From Anaerolineae bacterium (GTDB taxonomy: Bacteria; Chloroflexota; Anaerolineae; Aggregatilineales; Phototrophicaceae), in contig JAGWBD010000011.1 of the NCBI GenBank assembly GCA_021296065.1, forward strand, positions 1-39,468: a DNA stretch of 39,468 bases, given 5' to 3'. Position numbers and translations under genes: made by a program. Below the pieces are notes generated by a model. It saw only the letters and a program-made list of their open reading frames with translations, was not told where the DNA came from and did not search any database. Below are positions 16,035-25,638 of the stretch, one piece after another. Every line of letters begins with the position of its first letter. Positions within the stretch are counted from its first letter, which is position 1.

Positions 16035-17354
16035 CTATTCGAAGCCCATCGCCTCCAGTTCGCCGCGCGCCCAGGCAAGCGCATCGGCCGGGGAGACCTC
16101 ACAGCCGAGGGCGTCCTGCACCATGGGCACCACCACCTCGTCGTTGACCTGCTGCCAGTTGGGCACCAGTGGCCGACCGATGGTCTGCGGTCCGTTTAGC
16201 GTGGCGATCAGAGCCGTCAGGCTCTCGTAGTTCTCCTCACCGGCAAACTGTTCAAAGGCCGAGATGCGGGCGGAGAGGCCCAGGGGTTCCTGCACGCCCA
16301 GAACGTTCTGGTCGTACATGAACTGCACGAAGGCCATCGCCGCTTCCTTGTTTTCCGATGACTTCGGCACGATATTGAACCAGGGCCCCGGGATGGAGCC
16401 GATGCCGGCCTCACCCGCGATCATCGGGGCCACACCGACGTTGGCCACCGCCTCCGGCCCAATGTAGGGCGCGCCAACCAGCCCGCCGGAAAGGTCGAAC
16501 TGTTGCAGACGATACGCGTGGCCCCAGAAGCGGGTCATGGCTGTCACGCCCTGGAAGAAGAGATTTTCGCCTTCCGCCCAACCGATTTCCAGCGGGTTGG
16601 CCGGGGTGATGCCCAGGTCACAGTGATGGCTGACGTAGAATTCCAGACCCGCCAGATGCGCGTCATTGTCGACGATGATCGAGCCATCCGCGCCCAGCAC
16701 CACACCCGGTGAGCCAGCCTGCAAGACATGGACCATCCATTCCACGTCCGCGCCTGGCGGGGCGCCCTTCACGTCAGTGCCGTAAAGGTCAATGGCGCCG
16801 TCACCATCGCTGTCGCGCGTGAAGAAGACCGCCATGTCGGTGAATTCCTGCCAGGTGGTCGGCGGGGCCAGTTCGTAGCCGTATTCGGCCATGAATGCCG
16901 CCTGTTCGTCCGGGTCCTCCCACAGGTCCTTGCGGTAGTAGATCACCTCGGCGTTGGCCCAGGTCGGCATGCCAACGTAGCTGCCGTTCCACAGCCCGTC
17001 CGCAAGCAACGCCGGGAAGATGTCCGCCGCCACCTCGTCCGTAACCAGCGCGTCCAGCGGTTCGGCGAAATCAGCGAAGGCCGGAATCCACACGACGTCA
17101 ATAGTGGCCACGTCAAATGCGCTGCCGCCGGTGGCCATCTCGGCCGCCAGTTGCTCGAAGACGCTCGGATAGGGCACCTCGACGAATTCGACCGTGTGAC
17201 CGGTTTGCTCTTCAAAGAGTTCGGCAGCGGCAAGTTGCAGGGAGATGCCACCCCCTTCAACCAACACCCGTAGAGTGACCGGTTCGTCCTGCGCCAGCGC
17301 TGCCGGTCCGGTCACCAGCAGCAGCACAATCAACAGCAATAACACGCTCTTCAT
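16035..17354 (-). CDS. Sugar ABC transporter substrate-binding protein (operon 2)
   Basis: A 439-residue family 1 solute-binding protein. Residues 1-21 are a signal peptide (SVLLLLIVLLLVTGPAALA, likely cut before QDEP), again without lipobox cysteine. The mature protein begins VTLRVLVEGGG and contains GSAFDVATIDVVW, matching the cleft region of this family. An acidic stretch DSDGDGAIDLYG (about residues 202-213) is like a calcium-binding loop. The ATG at 17354 has GGAGGA at 6 bases. The upstream palindrome at 17413-17430, with an overlapping promoter, suggests control by the LacI-type regulator of this locus. The ligand is unknown; neighbours suggest a furanoside-containing or sulfated glycan fragment. 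Confidence 0.9.
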   Translation of the reverse strand: MKSVLLLLIVLLLVTGPAALAQDEPVTLRVLVEGGGISLQLAAAELFEEQTGHTVEFVEVPYPSVFEQLAAEMATGGSAFDVATIDVVWIPAFADFAEPLDALVTDEVAADIFPALLADGLWNGSYVGMPTWANAEVIYYRKDLWEDPDEQAAFMAEYGYELAPPTTWQEFTDMAVFFTRDSDGDGAIDLYGTDVKGAPPGADVEWMVHVLQAGSPGVVLGADGSIIVDNDAHLAGLEFYVSHHCDLGITPANPLEIGWAEGENLFFQGVTAMTRFWGHAYRLQQFDLSGGLVGAPYIGPEAVANVGVAPMIAGEAGIGSIPGPWFNIVPKSSENKEAAMAFVQFMYDQNVLGVQEPLGLSARISAFEQFAGEENYESLTALIATLNGPQTIGRPLVPNWQQVNDEVVVPMVQDALGCEVSPADALAWARGELEAMGFE

Positions 17355-17400
17355 TTCATTCCTCCAGAATATCTGTCCCCTTTCGGGGCGATCAGGCAGG

Positions 17401-17429
17401 ACTCTAACCAGTCCTGACAACGATGTCAA
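17401..17429 (-). promoter_or_regulatory. Promoter of the operon-2 binding-protein gene
   Basis: Minus-strand TTGACA (17429-17424, perfect) and TAGAGT (17406-17401) are 17 bp apart. The -35 lies inside the operator copy at 17413-17430, so repressor binding would block polymerase. The transcript would start about 40 bases before the ATG. Confidence 0.75.
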
Positions 17430-17430
17430 A
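17413..17430. promoter_or_regulatory. LacI-type operator, second copy
   Basis: CCTGACAACGATGTCAAA matches the perfect palindrome at 18615-18632 at 15 of 18 positions, with one half-site (CGATGTCAAA) identical. It sits between the GH172 stop codon and the binding-protein start. Confidence 0.72.
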
Positions 17431-17436
17431 CTCATC

Positions 17437-18561
17437 CTAACGGTCCCACAAGCCGTACTCCGGCCAGCGCCGTGTCAGCCGCTCCGCCACGGGTGGCAGC
17501 GCCGGCTGGGCCCGGTGCGGCTCCAGCTGATACCAGTAGGCCACGCTGGAGTAGATGTTGCCCTGGTCGTTGGCGTGACCGTGCTCGATGGTCACCCGAA
17601 TCGATTCTGTGAAGCGCACCGGGTCCTCGATGTGCCAGCGGTACAGGCTCCATTTGCCGAAATGCTCCTGCACGTCGCTGCCCAGCGAGATGCCATGGTA
17701 GGGCCCGTCGTATTCGCCGCTGGGGAAACCCCAGGAGCAGCCAAAGTAGTCTTCAGTGCCTGTGCCGTGCAAAGAGGGCGGCCAGCGTTCGCCGTCGATG
17801 AAGATCATGTCATCGCCCTCGCCCGGCCAGGTGTACACCTGGTTGGAGGCATCGAAGTTGTCGATGTTCAATACGCAGCCCACGTACTGCCCTGCGCCGC
17901 CCGCGTCCAAAATCACGTAGTTCTCCGCGCCAGTCAGATTCAGGCCGCCCAGGTCCCAGGGCGCCGGGTCCTCATATGGCTGTTCCTGCGGCACGGCCTG
18001 CGCCGGGTTTTCCAGATTCCAGCAGGCGTGGAAGCGCCCCAGGTCCTCAGGCGCTTCCGCCGTGTAAAGTTCATAGTCGATGTAATAGAAGAGATTGGCG
18101 ATCGGCTCTTCGCTTTCATTGATCAACTGGATGCGCGCGCTGCTGCCAAAGGGCATGGGGAAATAACAGTTGTTGGAGGCCGAAAAGGGCCCCGTGGGGC
18201 CGCGGCGCTGGCCGAATACCATGTTCAGCGGCAGCGACACGAAATGGCGGCAGGTCGCATGGCCCACGCCGAAGAAGTCGCCGTAGGGCACGCGCACGCT
18301 GGGGTTCTCCTCGCCGTCCCAGTACATCTCCAGCACCAGTTTACGCAGGTACTGCGGTGCATGGCAGCGCGTCGTCATCCAGATGTGACGAATGCAGCCC
18401 GCGCCCTCAATCTCTGCCAGCACCTCTGTCGCGCCAGGCTCCACTACCCGAAAGTCGCGATTGGCGCCGCTCCGGTCCCAGCTTGATTCGCGCTTCGAGC
18501 GCGCGTTGCGCTTTACAAAGGGCAGTCCCGCCAGCGGGCTGTTCGGCTGCCATACGTTCAT
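17437..18561 (-). CDS. GH172-type (DUF2961) glycoside hydrolase
   Basis: A 374-residue protein matching the DUF2961 family, now GH172. Known GH172 enzymes act on fructofuranose linkages (difructose dianhydride I synthase/hydrolase) or D-arabinofuranose linkages, so a furanosidase is expected. Family blocks are SSWDRSGANRDFR, WDGEENPSVRVPYGDFFG (81-98), WPGEGDDMIFIDGE (245-258) and GTGTEDYFGCSWGF (266-279). Glu248 and Glu270, about 22 residues apart, are the likely catalytic pair; from memory the characterised Bifidobacterium enzyme uses two Glu with similar spacing. There is no signal peptide, so it is probably cytoplasmic. GGAGGGG precedes the ATG by 6 bases. It is the first gene of operon 2, transcribed away from lacI-like across the shared operator. 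Confidence 0.85.
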   Translation of the reverse strand: MNVWQPNSPLAGLPFVKRNARSKRESSWDRSGANRDFRVVEPGATEVLAEIEGAGCIRHIWMTTRCHAPQYLRKLVLEMYWDGEENPSVRVPYGDFFGVGHATCRHFVSLPLNMVFGQRRGPTGPFSASNNCYFPMPFGSSARIQLINESEEPIANLFYYIDYELYTAEAPEDLGRFHACWNLENPAQAVPQEQPYEDPAPWDLGGLNLTGAENYVILDAGGAGQYVGCVLNIDNFDASNQVYTWPGEGDDMIFIDGERWPPSLHGTGTEDYFGCSWGFPSGEYDGPYHGISLGSDVQEHFGKWSLYRWHIEDPVRFTESIRVTIEHGHANDQGNIYSSVAYWYQLEPHRAQPALPPVAERLTRRWPEYGLWDR

Positions 18562-18603
18562 GTTGTCCCCTCCTGTCCAGCTTTTTTCCGTCCCTTGCGT
18601 TTC

Positions 18604-18631
18604 ACTCTATCCCGTTTGACATCGATGTCAA
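18604..18631 (-). promoter_or_regulatory. Promoter of the GH172 gene
   Basis: Minus-strand TTGACA (18631-18626) lies inside the perfect palindrome and TAGAGT (18609-18604) follows after 16 bp. The -10 hexamer is identical to that of the operon-2 binding-protein promoter. Confidence 0.7.
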
Positions 18632-18632
18632 A
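18615..18632. promoter_or_regulatory. LacI-type operator, perfect 18-bp palindrome
   Basis: TTTGACATCGATGTCAAA is its own reverse complement and has the central CG typical of LacI-family operators. It lies between the divergent GH172 and regulator genes and contains a TTGACA -35 box in each orientation. Confidence 0.82.
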
Positions 18633-18644
18633 ACCAGCCAGAAT
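18616..18644 (+). promoter_or_regulatory. Promoter of the LacI-type regulator gene
   Basis: TTGACA (18616-18621) inside the palindrome is followed after 17 bp by CAGAAT (18639-18644, 4 of 6). The predicted start of transcription falls almost on the GTG codon at 18652, which would make a leaderless messenger and an autoregulated gene. Confidence 0.55.
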
Positions 18645-18651
18645 TACGACT

Positions 18652-19647
18652 GTGACCACTCTGAAAGATGTTGCACTGGCCGCCGGCGTGTCTACCAAAA
18701 CAGTCTCACGCGTCGTCAACAACGACCGCCACGTCAGCGACAACCTGCGCCAGAAAGTTCTGCGCGCCATTGAGGACCTCGACTATCGCCCCAACCTGGT
18801 GGCGCGTCACATGCGCACGAAGAAGACCCGCCTGATCGGCCTCGTCACTGACGAAATCGGCACCACCTCTTTCTCCGGCAACATCCTGCGCGGCGCCCAG
18901 GAAGCGGCCTGGCAACATGGCCTGCTGCTGCTCGCCTGTCACACCGGCGGCAATCCCGAAACCGAGGCGCACACCGTGGACCTGCTGCTGGAGCGTCACG
19001 TCGAGGGCATCATCTTCGCCACCATGTATCACCGGGAAGTCTGCCCGCCTGAAAGTCTGAAAAATTGTCCCGCCGTGCTGCTGGATTGTTTCGTCAGCGA
19101 CAACCGCTACCCGGCAGTGCTGCCCGACGAATGCCAGGGAGGCTACCAGGCCACGCGCCACCTCTTGCAGCGCGGTCGCCGCCGCATCGCCATGATCAAC
19201 GGCAAGCGCGGCTTTCCCGGCGCCGAGGGCCGCGCCGCCGGTTATCGCCAGGCCCTCGCCGAAGCAGGTCTGCCGCTGGACGAATCCCTGCTCGTCTATG
19301 GCGACTGGTGGCAGGAACAAGGCTTCAGTCAGGCCCAAAGCCTGCTGCAGGGGCCAGAGCGGCCTGACGCCATTTTTTGCGGCAACGATCGCATCGCCAT
19401 GGGCGTTTTCGATGCCTTGCGAGAGCGAAACCTGCAAGTCCCGAGGGACGTGGCCGTCATCGGTTTCGACAACATGGAAATGATCGCCGCCCATTCCCGC
19501 CCCGGCCTGACCACCATGGCCCTGCCCCATCACGAAATGGGACGCCTCGCCATGGAATTGCTCAACCATCACATTGAAGGCGGTTCATCGGGCAAGGGCG
19601 AGCCCCTGCGTGTCCCCTGTCCGCTCGTGCGACGGGAGTCGACCTGA
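18652..19647 (+). CDS. LacI-family transcriptional regulator
   Basis: A 331-residue regulator. Residues 2-48 are the LacI helix-turn-helix and hinge region: TTLKDVALAAGVSTKTVSRVVN, then LDYRPNLVARHMRTKKTRLIG. The periplasmic-binding-protein-like effector domain follows, with AIFCGNDRIAMGVFDALRE and VAVIGFDNMEM as family blocks. I place the start at GTG 18652 because it gives the standard VTTLKDVA N-terminus; an ATG at 18625 is in frame but lies inside the operator and lacks a ribosome site. The gene is divergent from GH172 operon 2. The palindromes at 18615-18632 and 17413-17430 are its probable operators. The inducer is probably a sugar released from the operon-2 substrate. Confidence 0.9.
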   Translation: MTTLKDVALAAGVSTKTVSRVVNNDRHVSDNLRQKVLRAIEDLDYRPNLVARHMRTKKTRLIGLVTDEIGTTSFSGNILRGAQEAAWQHGLLLLACHTGGNPETEAHTVDLLLERHVEGIIFATMYHREVCPPESLKNCPAVLLDCFVSDNRYPAVLPDECQGGYQATRHLLQRGRRRIAMINGKRGFPGAEGRAAGYRQALAEAGLPLDESLLVYGDWWQEQGFSQAQSLLQGPERPDAIFCGNDRIAMGVFDALRERNLQVPRDVAVIGFDNMEMIAAHSRPGLTTMALPHHEMGRLAMELLNHHIEGGSSGKGEPLRVPCPLVRREST

Positions 19648-19725
19648 GAGCCCGGCCAGTTCCCTCGTCCACAGAAATACGGCTCTTGCCTGTTTTCCCG
19701 TGCGATCCGGACCCGGTTGCAGGGC

Positions 19726-21195
19726 TTACAGCCCCAGGCGTTGGTACTGCTCCGCTGGTGCCTCGCTCTCCTGCATCAGCGCCCGCATCTGCTCTGCCAG
19801 ACGCGCCTCCAGCGCCGGGTCCTGCAGCGCTGAGGTCTGCAGGGGGTCGGCCTCTACGTCCCACAGCGAGGTCGCGAAGGAATGAGATGGCGACGTGTGC
19901 TTCGGCTGCGCCGGGATTTTCAGCAGCGCGCAACCCTTGCTGAACCCGAAAGCCGGCGCCAGGGCCGTTTCCTGCAGCTCGGACGGCGGAAAGCGTCCGC
20001 GCATGTGCGTCGGCATCAGCGTGTAGTTGTAAAGAGGCCGGTTGTCCTCGCTGGCCGGCCCGCGCATGTAGACGTAACGCCCGTCCGTCAGGTTTACCTG
20101 CGCGCCGTGCAGCCCAAAGATCACTGCCTCGTGCACCGGCGCGCCCGTCGCCAGCGACTCGCCCAGCGCTCGACCCTGCATGGCTGCCGGCAGTTCCACG
20201 TCGAAGTAATCCAGCAGCGTTGCCGGCAGGTCGATGGTCTGTACCAGCGCATTGTTTCGTTCATCCTGTTTGCCGCAACGCGGGTCCCAAATGAAGAGGG
20301 GCGTGTGCGCCACTTCCTCGTAGAAGGGCATCACCATCTTGCCCCACCAGTCATGTTCGGACAGCATGAAGCCGTGGTCGGTGTTCACGATCAACAGCGT
20401 GTCCTGCCACAGGTCCAGCTCATCCATCAGGTCGATCACCACCCCCATGTAGTGATCGCACATGCTCAGCAGCGCCGCGTATTCCATGCGCAGGTGATGC
20501 ACCTCTTCCGGCGTCTCCCGCACCTTGCCGTAATTCGGCCAGTCGAAGTGCGGTCCCTCGTAGCGATGCGGGTAAAGCGCCTTGTAGTGCTCCTGGGTGA
20601 AGAAGGGCTCGTGCGGGTCGAAGGTCTCGACCTGCAGAAACCAGTTGTCCTCTTCGCTGTTGCGTCGCAGAAAGTCCTCGGCCATGGCGAAGGTCTTCGC
20701 CTGCGGCTGCAGACCTTCCTCCTGCATGAAGCCCCGGTTGACCCAGTCCTGACGCCACATGGGGCCGTGGGCCCGCGTGTTGGGCAACGTTTCCGGTATC
20801 TCCGGATTAGCCACCTGGCCGATCCAGGGGTCGCCTTCCTGGCCGCGCGCAAACTGCCAGCTGTTGTAGCGCTGGTGATAAGTCGCGCCGCCTTCCTCGA
20901 AATAGTGGTAATGGTCGGTGACAAGGTGCGTGTACACGCCGCTTTCCTTCAGCATTTTCGGCATCGAGTCGTCGAAGGGTTCCAGCGGCCCCCAGCTGCG
21001 ATGCAGAAAATTGTAGCGCCCGGTGTGCAGTTCACGGCGCGCCGGCATGCATGGCATGCTGCCCACGTAGGAGCGGTCGAAGGTCACCGAGCGTTCCGCA
21101 AGCCGCGCGAAATTGGGCGCGTGCGTCCAGTCGCAGCCGTAGGGCGGCAGCATGTGCCGGTTGAGCGTATCAAACATCACCATGATGGCTTTCAT
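19726..21195 (-). CDS. Type I sulfatase (formylglycine-dependent)
   Basis: A 489-residue arylsulfatase-family hydrolase of the alkaline phosphatase superfamily. The maturation motif C-x-P-x-R-x4-T-G is intact: Cys49-Met-Pro51-Ala-Arg53 to Thr58-Gly59, so Cys49 should become formylglycine. Asp9 (MVMFDTLNRH), Asp273-His274 (NTDHGFMLSEHDWWGK) and Lys286 fit the metal and sulfate site, with His195 in DPHEP. No signal peptide is present, so it would act in the cytoplasm on imported sulfated sugars. No formylglycine-generating enzyme or radical-SAM maturase is in the window. AGGAG precedes the ATG at 21195. It is convergent with the LacI-type gene, 78 bp apart. Confidence 0.9.
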   Translation of the reverse strand: MKAIMVMFDTLNRHMLPPYGCDWTHAPNFARLAERSVTFDRSYVGSMPCMPARRELHTGRYNFLHRSWGPLEPFDDSMPKMLKESGVYTHLVTDHYHYFEEGGATYHQRYNSWQFARGQEGDPWIGQVANPEIPETLPNTRAHGPMWRQDWVNRGFMQEEGLQPQAKTFAMAEDFLRRNSEEDNWFLQVETFDPHEPFFTQEHYKALYPHRYEGPHFDWPNYGKVRETPEEVHHLRMEYAALLSMCDHYMGVVIDLMDELDLWQDTLLIVNTDHGFMLSEHDWWGKMVMPFYEEVAHTPLFIWDPRCGKQDERNNALVQTIDLPATLLDYFDVELPAAMQGRALGESLATGAPVHEAVIFGLHGAQVNLTDGRYVYMRGPASEDNRPLYNYTLMPTHMRGRFPPSELQETALAPAFGFSKGCALLKIPAQPKHTSPSHSFATSLWDVEADPLQTSALQDPALEARLAEQMRALMQESEAPAEQYQRLGL

Positions 21196-21231
21196 GCGCG
21201 GTCTCCTGTGTTCAATTGGCCTGCCGGACGA

Positions 21232-21272
21232 GCCCTCGCCCTAAATCCCTCTCCCTGAAGGAGAGGGATTTT
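21232..21272. repeat. Palindromic repeat copy with 12-bp stem
   Basis: AAATCCCTCTCC and GGAGAGGGATTT pair perfectly around a 5-base CTGAA loop (21243-21271). The left flank GCCCTCGCCCT matches, in reverse complement, the tail of the copy at 15964-16017. On the plus strand TTTT follows the stem. Confidence 0.75.
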
Positions 21273-21371
21273 AACATTCATTTGCGTTTCCCTTATCGAT
21301 GAAATGGATGCACCTGACAAATGGGCAAGGTCTTGCCTGTAGATGACTGAGTGTCCTCAACGTGGTTGGTG

Positions 21372-21438
21372 CCCCCTCTCCCTGAGAAGAGTTCCCGTCC
21401 ACCGGGACGGGGAAAGGGGGCGGAGGGTGAGGGCGGAG
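21372..21438. repeat. Palindromic repeat copy
   Basis: CCCGTCC (21394-21400) pairs with GGACGGG (21405-21411) over an ACCG loop. It is flanked by CCCCCTCTCCCTGAGAAGAG on the left and a GGGGGCGGAGGGTGAGGGC tail on the right, the same tail type as other copies in this window. Confidence 0.65.
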
Positions 21439-21471
21439 AATTCAGCGCCCTTGTAGGGAAAACTCTTGCCT

Positions 21472-23172
21472 TCACAAGCGTACGCCGTGCCGTTCGCTGA
21501 GCAGCTGTTCCGCGCGCGCCCGTTCTTCCGTAATCCGGGCCTCGCTCCAGCCCAGCGCCTCCCCCAGCGCTTGCGCGGTTTCCGCCAGCCCCGCCGCCGT
21601 CACCCGACCGCACATCGCCAGCAGCGTGCGCCGCAACAGCAGGTCATCCAGATGCAAGACCGCTTCCTGCTGCGCAATCCAGACGAGTTCGCGCCGACTG
21701 TAGCCCGGCACATGTTCCAGCGCTTCATCCGTCTCCGCCGCCAGAAACGTCGCCAAACCCTCCGCCCGGGTGCCGTAACGCTCCAGCAGTTGGGCCAGAC
21801 GCGCGGCAGGCAGACCCGTGTTCGCGCCCACGCGCGCCAGCCAGGCGGAGCGCAAGGCTTCGTCCGCCGGCCACTCGCGCCCACCACCGATGGCCAACTC
21901 GCGCGTGGAGAAGCGCCGTTGCCGTCCAAGGCGGCGCAGCGCCTCATCCGCGGCCTGCTCGCCAAAGGCGCGGAAGGTCGTCCACTTGCCGCCGATCAGC
22001 GCCAGCAAGGGGTAGTCCATCCCCGCCTCGCCGGCCTCGATCGTGCGAATGCTGTGGTCGCGGCTTATCTGCCCGGTGGTCGCCGTCGAACTTTCCGGCA
22101 GGGGCCGGATGCCGCTGTACTGAAAGACAACGTGCTCGCGACCCGCTGTCAGATCAGGGAAGACCAGCCGCAACGCCCCCAGCAGATAGTCGCTCTCTTC
22201 CTGGCTGACGCTCACAGCGTCCGGATCGTCGGCCGGGATGTCGGTCGTCCCCAGCAAGACGCGGTCCTCCAACGGAAAAAACAACACGATGCGTCCGTCC
22301 GACGTCTCGAAAAACAGTTCGTGGCCCGCGCAGGCGGCGTGCAACCCTTTATGCGCCAACACCAGGTGCGCGCCCTTCGTGCCGCCGATCCAGCGCGTCG
22401 GCGCGCCCAGACTCCGGTTGACGTAATCGATCCAGGGGCCACCGGCGTTGATGACCAGGCGCGGCCGGACAGCCAGCTCCGCGCCCGTCTCCTCATCGCG
22501 CAGCGACACGCTTGCCCCCTGCCCCGCCTGCGCCGACGTGTAGTTGAGCGCGAAGGCCTCCTCATGCGCCGCCACGCCGTCCGTGACCATTTCGATGCAC
22601 AGGCGTTCAGGGCTGGCCAGCCAGGCATCGTACCAGGTCGCCGTGCACAGAATGTCGGGGTTCAGCGCCGGACGCTGACGCAACGCTTGCGCCCGATCGT
22701 TGAAATAATGCAGCGGCATGGCGCGCCCGTTTCGCGTGAACCAGTCGTAGACCAGCAGACCGCGGCGCACGACCAGGCCCCCGCGCCTCCCCGGCCGACG
22801 CAAGAGACCCAGGAAGTTCAGCGGCGCGTTCAGCAGACCCGAGAAGCGCCGGAACAGGGGCATGGTCGTCGGCAATGGCTTCACGTGATGCGGCGCATTG
22901 CGCAACAGGCGATTGCGCTCCAGCAGCGCCTCGCGCACCAGACGGAATTCGCCGTTCTCCAGGTAACGCAGGCCGCCATGCATCATGTGCGAGGAGGCCG
23001 CGCTGGTGCCGGAGCAGAAATCGCCCTTGTCCACCAGCAGCACCCGCAGACCCTGCAACGCCAACTCGCGAAACACAGCGATGCCGTTCACGCCCGCCCC
23101 AATGACCAGCACGTCGAGGTCCGGCCGCTCCCGCAGCAACCGCAATGACTCGTCCCTTTGCCGGGAAGCCAT
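21472..23172 (-). CDS. glpD: Aerobic glycerol-3-phosphate dehydrogenase
   Basis: A 566-residue FAD enzyme that oxidises sn-glycerol 3-phosphate to dihydroxyacetone phosphate at the membrane and passes electrons to quinones. The FAD motif VLVIGAGVNGIAVFRELALQG (about residues 21-41) is followed by SGTSAASSHMMHGGLRYLE. GTTDIP and YSGIRPL are further family blocks, and the C-terminal helical domain begins near residue 420. The start at 23172 avoids a 130-base overlap with glpK that longer starts would need, and GGAG precedes it. It lies 31 bp after glpK on the same strand, giving a glpK-glpD operon; no glpF is present. Confidence 0.94.
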   Translation of the reverse strand: MASRQRDESLRLLRERPDLDVLVIGAGVNGIAVFRELALQGLRVLLVDKGDFCSGTSAASSHMMHGGLRYLENGEFRLVREALLERNRLLRNAPHHVKPLPTTMPLFRRFSGLLNAPLNFLGLLRRPGRRGGLVVRRGLLVYDWFTRNGRAMPLHYFNDRAQALRQRPALNPDILCTATWYDAWLASPERLCIEMVTDGVAAHEEAFALNYTSAQAGQGASVSLRDEETGAELAVRPRLVINAGGPWIDYVNRSLGAPTRWIGGTKGAHLVLAHKGLHAACAGHELFFETSDGRIVLFFPLEDRVLLGTTDIPADDPDAVSVSQEESDYLLGALRLVFPDLTAGREHVVFQYSGIRPLPESSTATTGQISRDHSIRTIEAGEAGMDYPLLALIGGKWTTFRAFGEQAADEALRRLGRQRRFSTRELAIGGGREWPADEALRSAWLARVGANTGLPAARLAQLLERYGTRAEGLATFLAAETDEALEHVPGYSRRELVWIAQQEAVLHLDDLLLRRTLLAMCGRVTAAGLAETAQALGEALGWSEARITEERARAEQLLSERHGVRL

Positions 23173-23203
23173 CAGGGCTCCGTCCTCATCATTCCCTGGC
23201 GGT

Positions 23204-24700
<1,497 letters not shown>

Positions 24701-24782
24701 ATCCACTCCCGCCTGCCGCGGATGCACAATTGGCGCGGACTATGATAGCCTTGACGGGTACCTCACGCGACCTGGAGGTCTC

Positions 24783-25598
24783 GTGCGTTTGCTGGCACGA
24801 CTTCTGCTGACCCTGCTGCGTCTCGCCCTGCTGGCAGGCCTCGTCTACGCCCTCGTCGCCGTCGCCTGGAACGACCTGCTGAACCGGCGCGAGGTCTTTG
24901 CCATCACCCTCGGCGACCGTGAGCGTCCCGACGGCGCCCGCTGCGGCGCGCCGGGCACGGCCCTTGAACTTGTCGAGTTGCCCGGCTTGCCCGGCAACGA
25001 CGTCGTCGTCGCAGGCGGCCCCAACGCCATCAGCAGCGACGCCTGGCCTTCATTCCAGCCTTCCCTGCCCTGGAGCAAAAACAGCGAGCGACATTTGCTC
25101 TTTGACGAGAGTTGCTTCCACGGCTCACCGCCCATAGGTCTGGCGCCGGCGCGCAATGACCTCGGCTGCACGGGCGACGACTGCTTTCGTTTTCGCGAGA
25201 TCGACGGCTACAACTGGATGGACCTGGCCATCATCGCCGCGACGGACTGCCAACCCTCCAGCCTGGGCTGTCTCGGCCCGCTGGTGTTGCCGGGTCACGT
25301 CAGCCTGACCGTCATACGCAAATGCCACGATATCGGCTTCAGCGGCGCGGTCCACGTGCTCAGCAGCGACAACGGCGCCCGCTTCGTCATGCACGCCACC
25401 GCCAGCGGCCGACCCGACATCAGCGGGCCAGCCCTGCCCGGCGGCTGGTCGCTGTCAACGGTGACTCTCGACGAGCCCCTCGCCGTCGCCCCCCAGGGCG
25501 ATGCCTGCTATCACTTCATCCTGCGCGACAACCTCGGCCAGAGTTACCACCAGTTCGCCTTCCGCGACACGGTCTACGTCACCGGCGAGGACCTCTAG
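24783..25598 (+). CDS. Unknown membrane-anchored, cysteine-rich extracellular protein
   Basis: A 271-residue protein starting with GTG, supported by GGAGG a few bases upstream. Residues 1-30 are a membrane anchor or uncleaved signal (basic MRLLAR, then a long Leu/Ala/Val stretch). The rest is beta-rich and carries eight cysteines (RCG, SCF, CTGDDC, DCQ, GCL, KCH and ACY contexts), an even number that fits disulfide bonding outside the membrane. GDDCFRFREIDGYNWMDLAII is a striking acidic-aromatic block. I recognise no family. It shares the short divergent promoter region with glpK, which may be coincidence. Confidence 0.6.
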   Translation: MRLLARLLLTLLRLALLAGLVYALVAVAWNDLLNRREVFAITLGDRERPDGARCGAPGTALELVELPGLPGNDVVVAGGPNAISSDAWPSFQPSLPWSKNSERHLLFDESCFHGSPPIGLAPARNDLGCTGDDCFRFREIDGYNWMDLAIIAATDCQPSSLGCLGPLVLPGHVSLTVIRKCHDIGFSGAVHVLSSDNGARFVMHATASGRPDISGPALPGGWSLSTVTLDEPLAVAPQGDACYHFILRDNLGQSYHQFAFRDTVYVTGEDL

Positions 25599-25638
25599 GC
25601 TTCGACCGGACTGGCGCAATTCAGGACGGGGCGTCAGC

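Larger units (their letters stand above)
21196..21471. other. Intergenic region with two palindromic repeat copies
   Basis: This 276-bp gap between sulfatase and glpD (both minus strand) has no gene I can support. It contains repeat copies at 21232-21272 and 21372-21438, which are listed separately, and presumably the sulfatase promoter, for which I see no convincing box pair. Confidence 0.6.
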
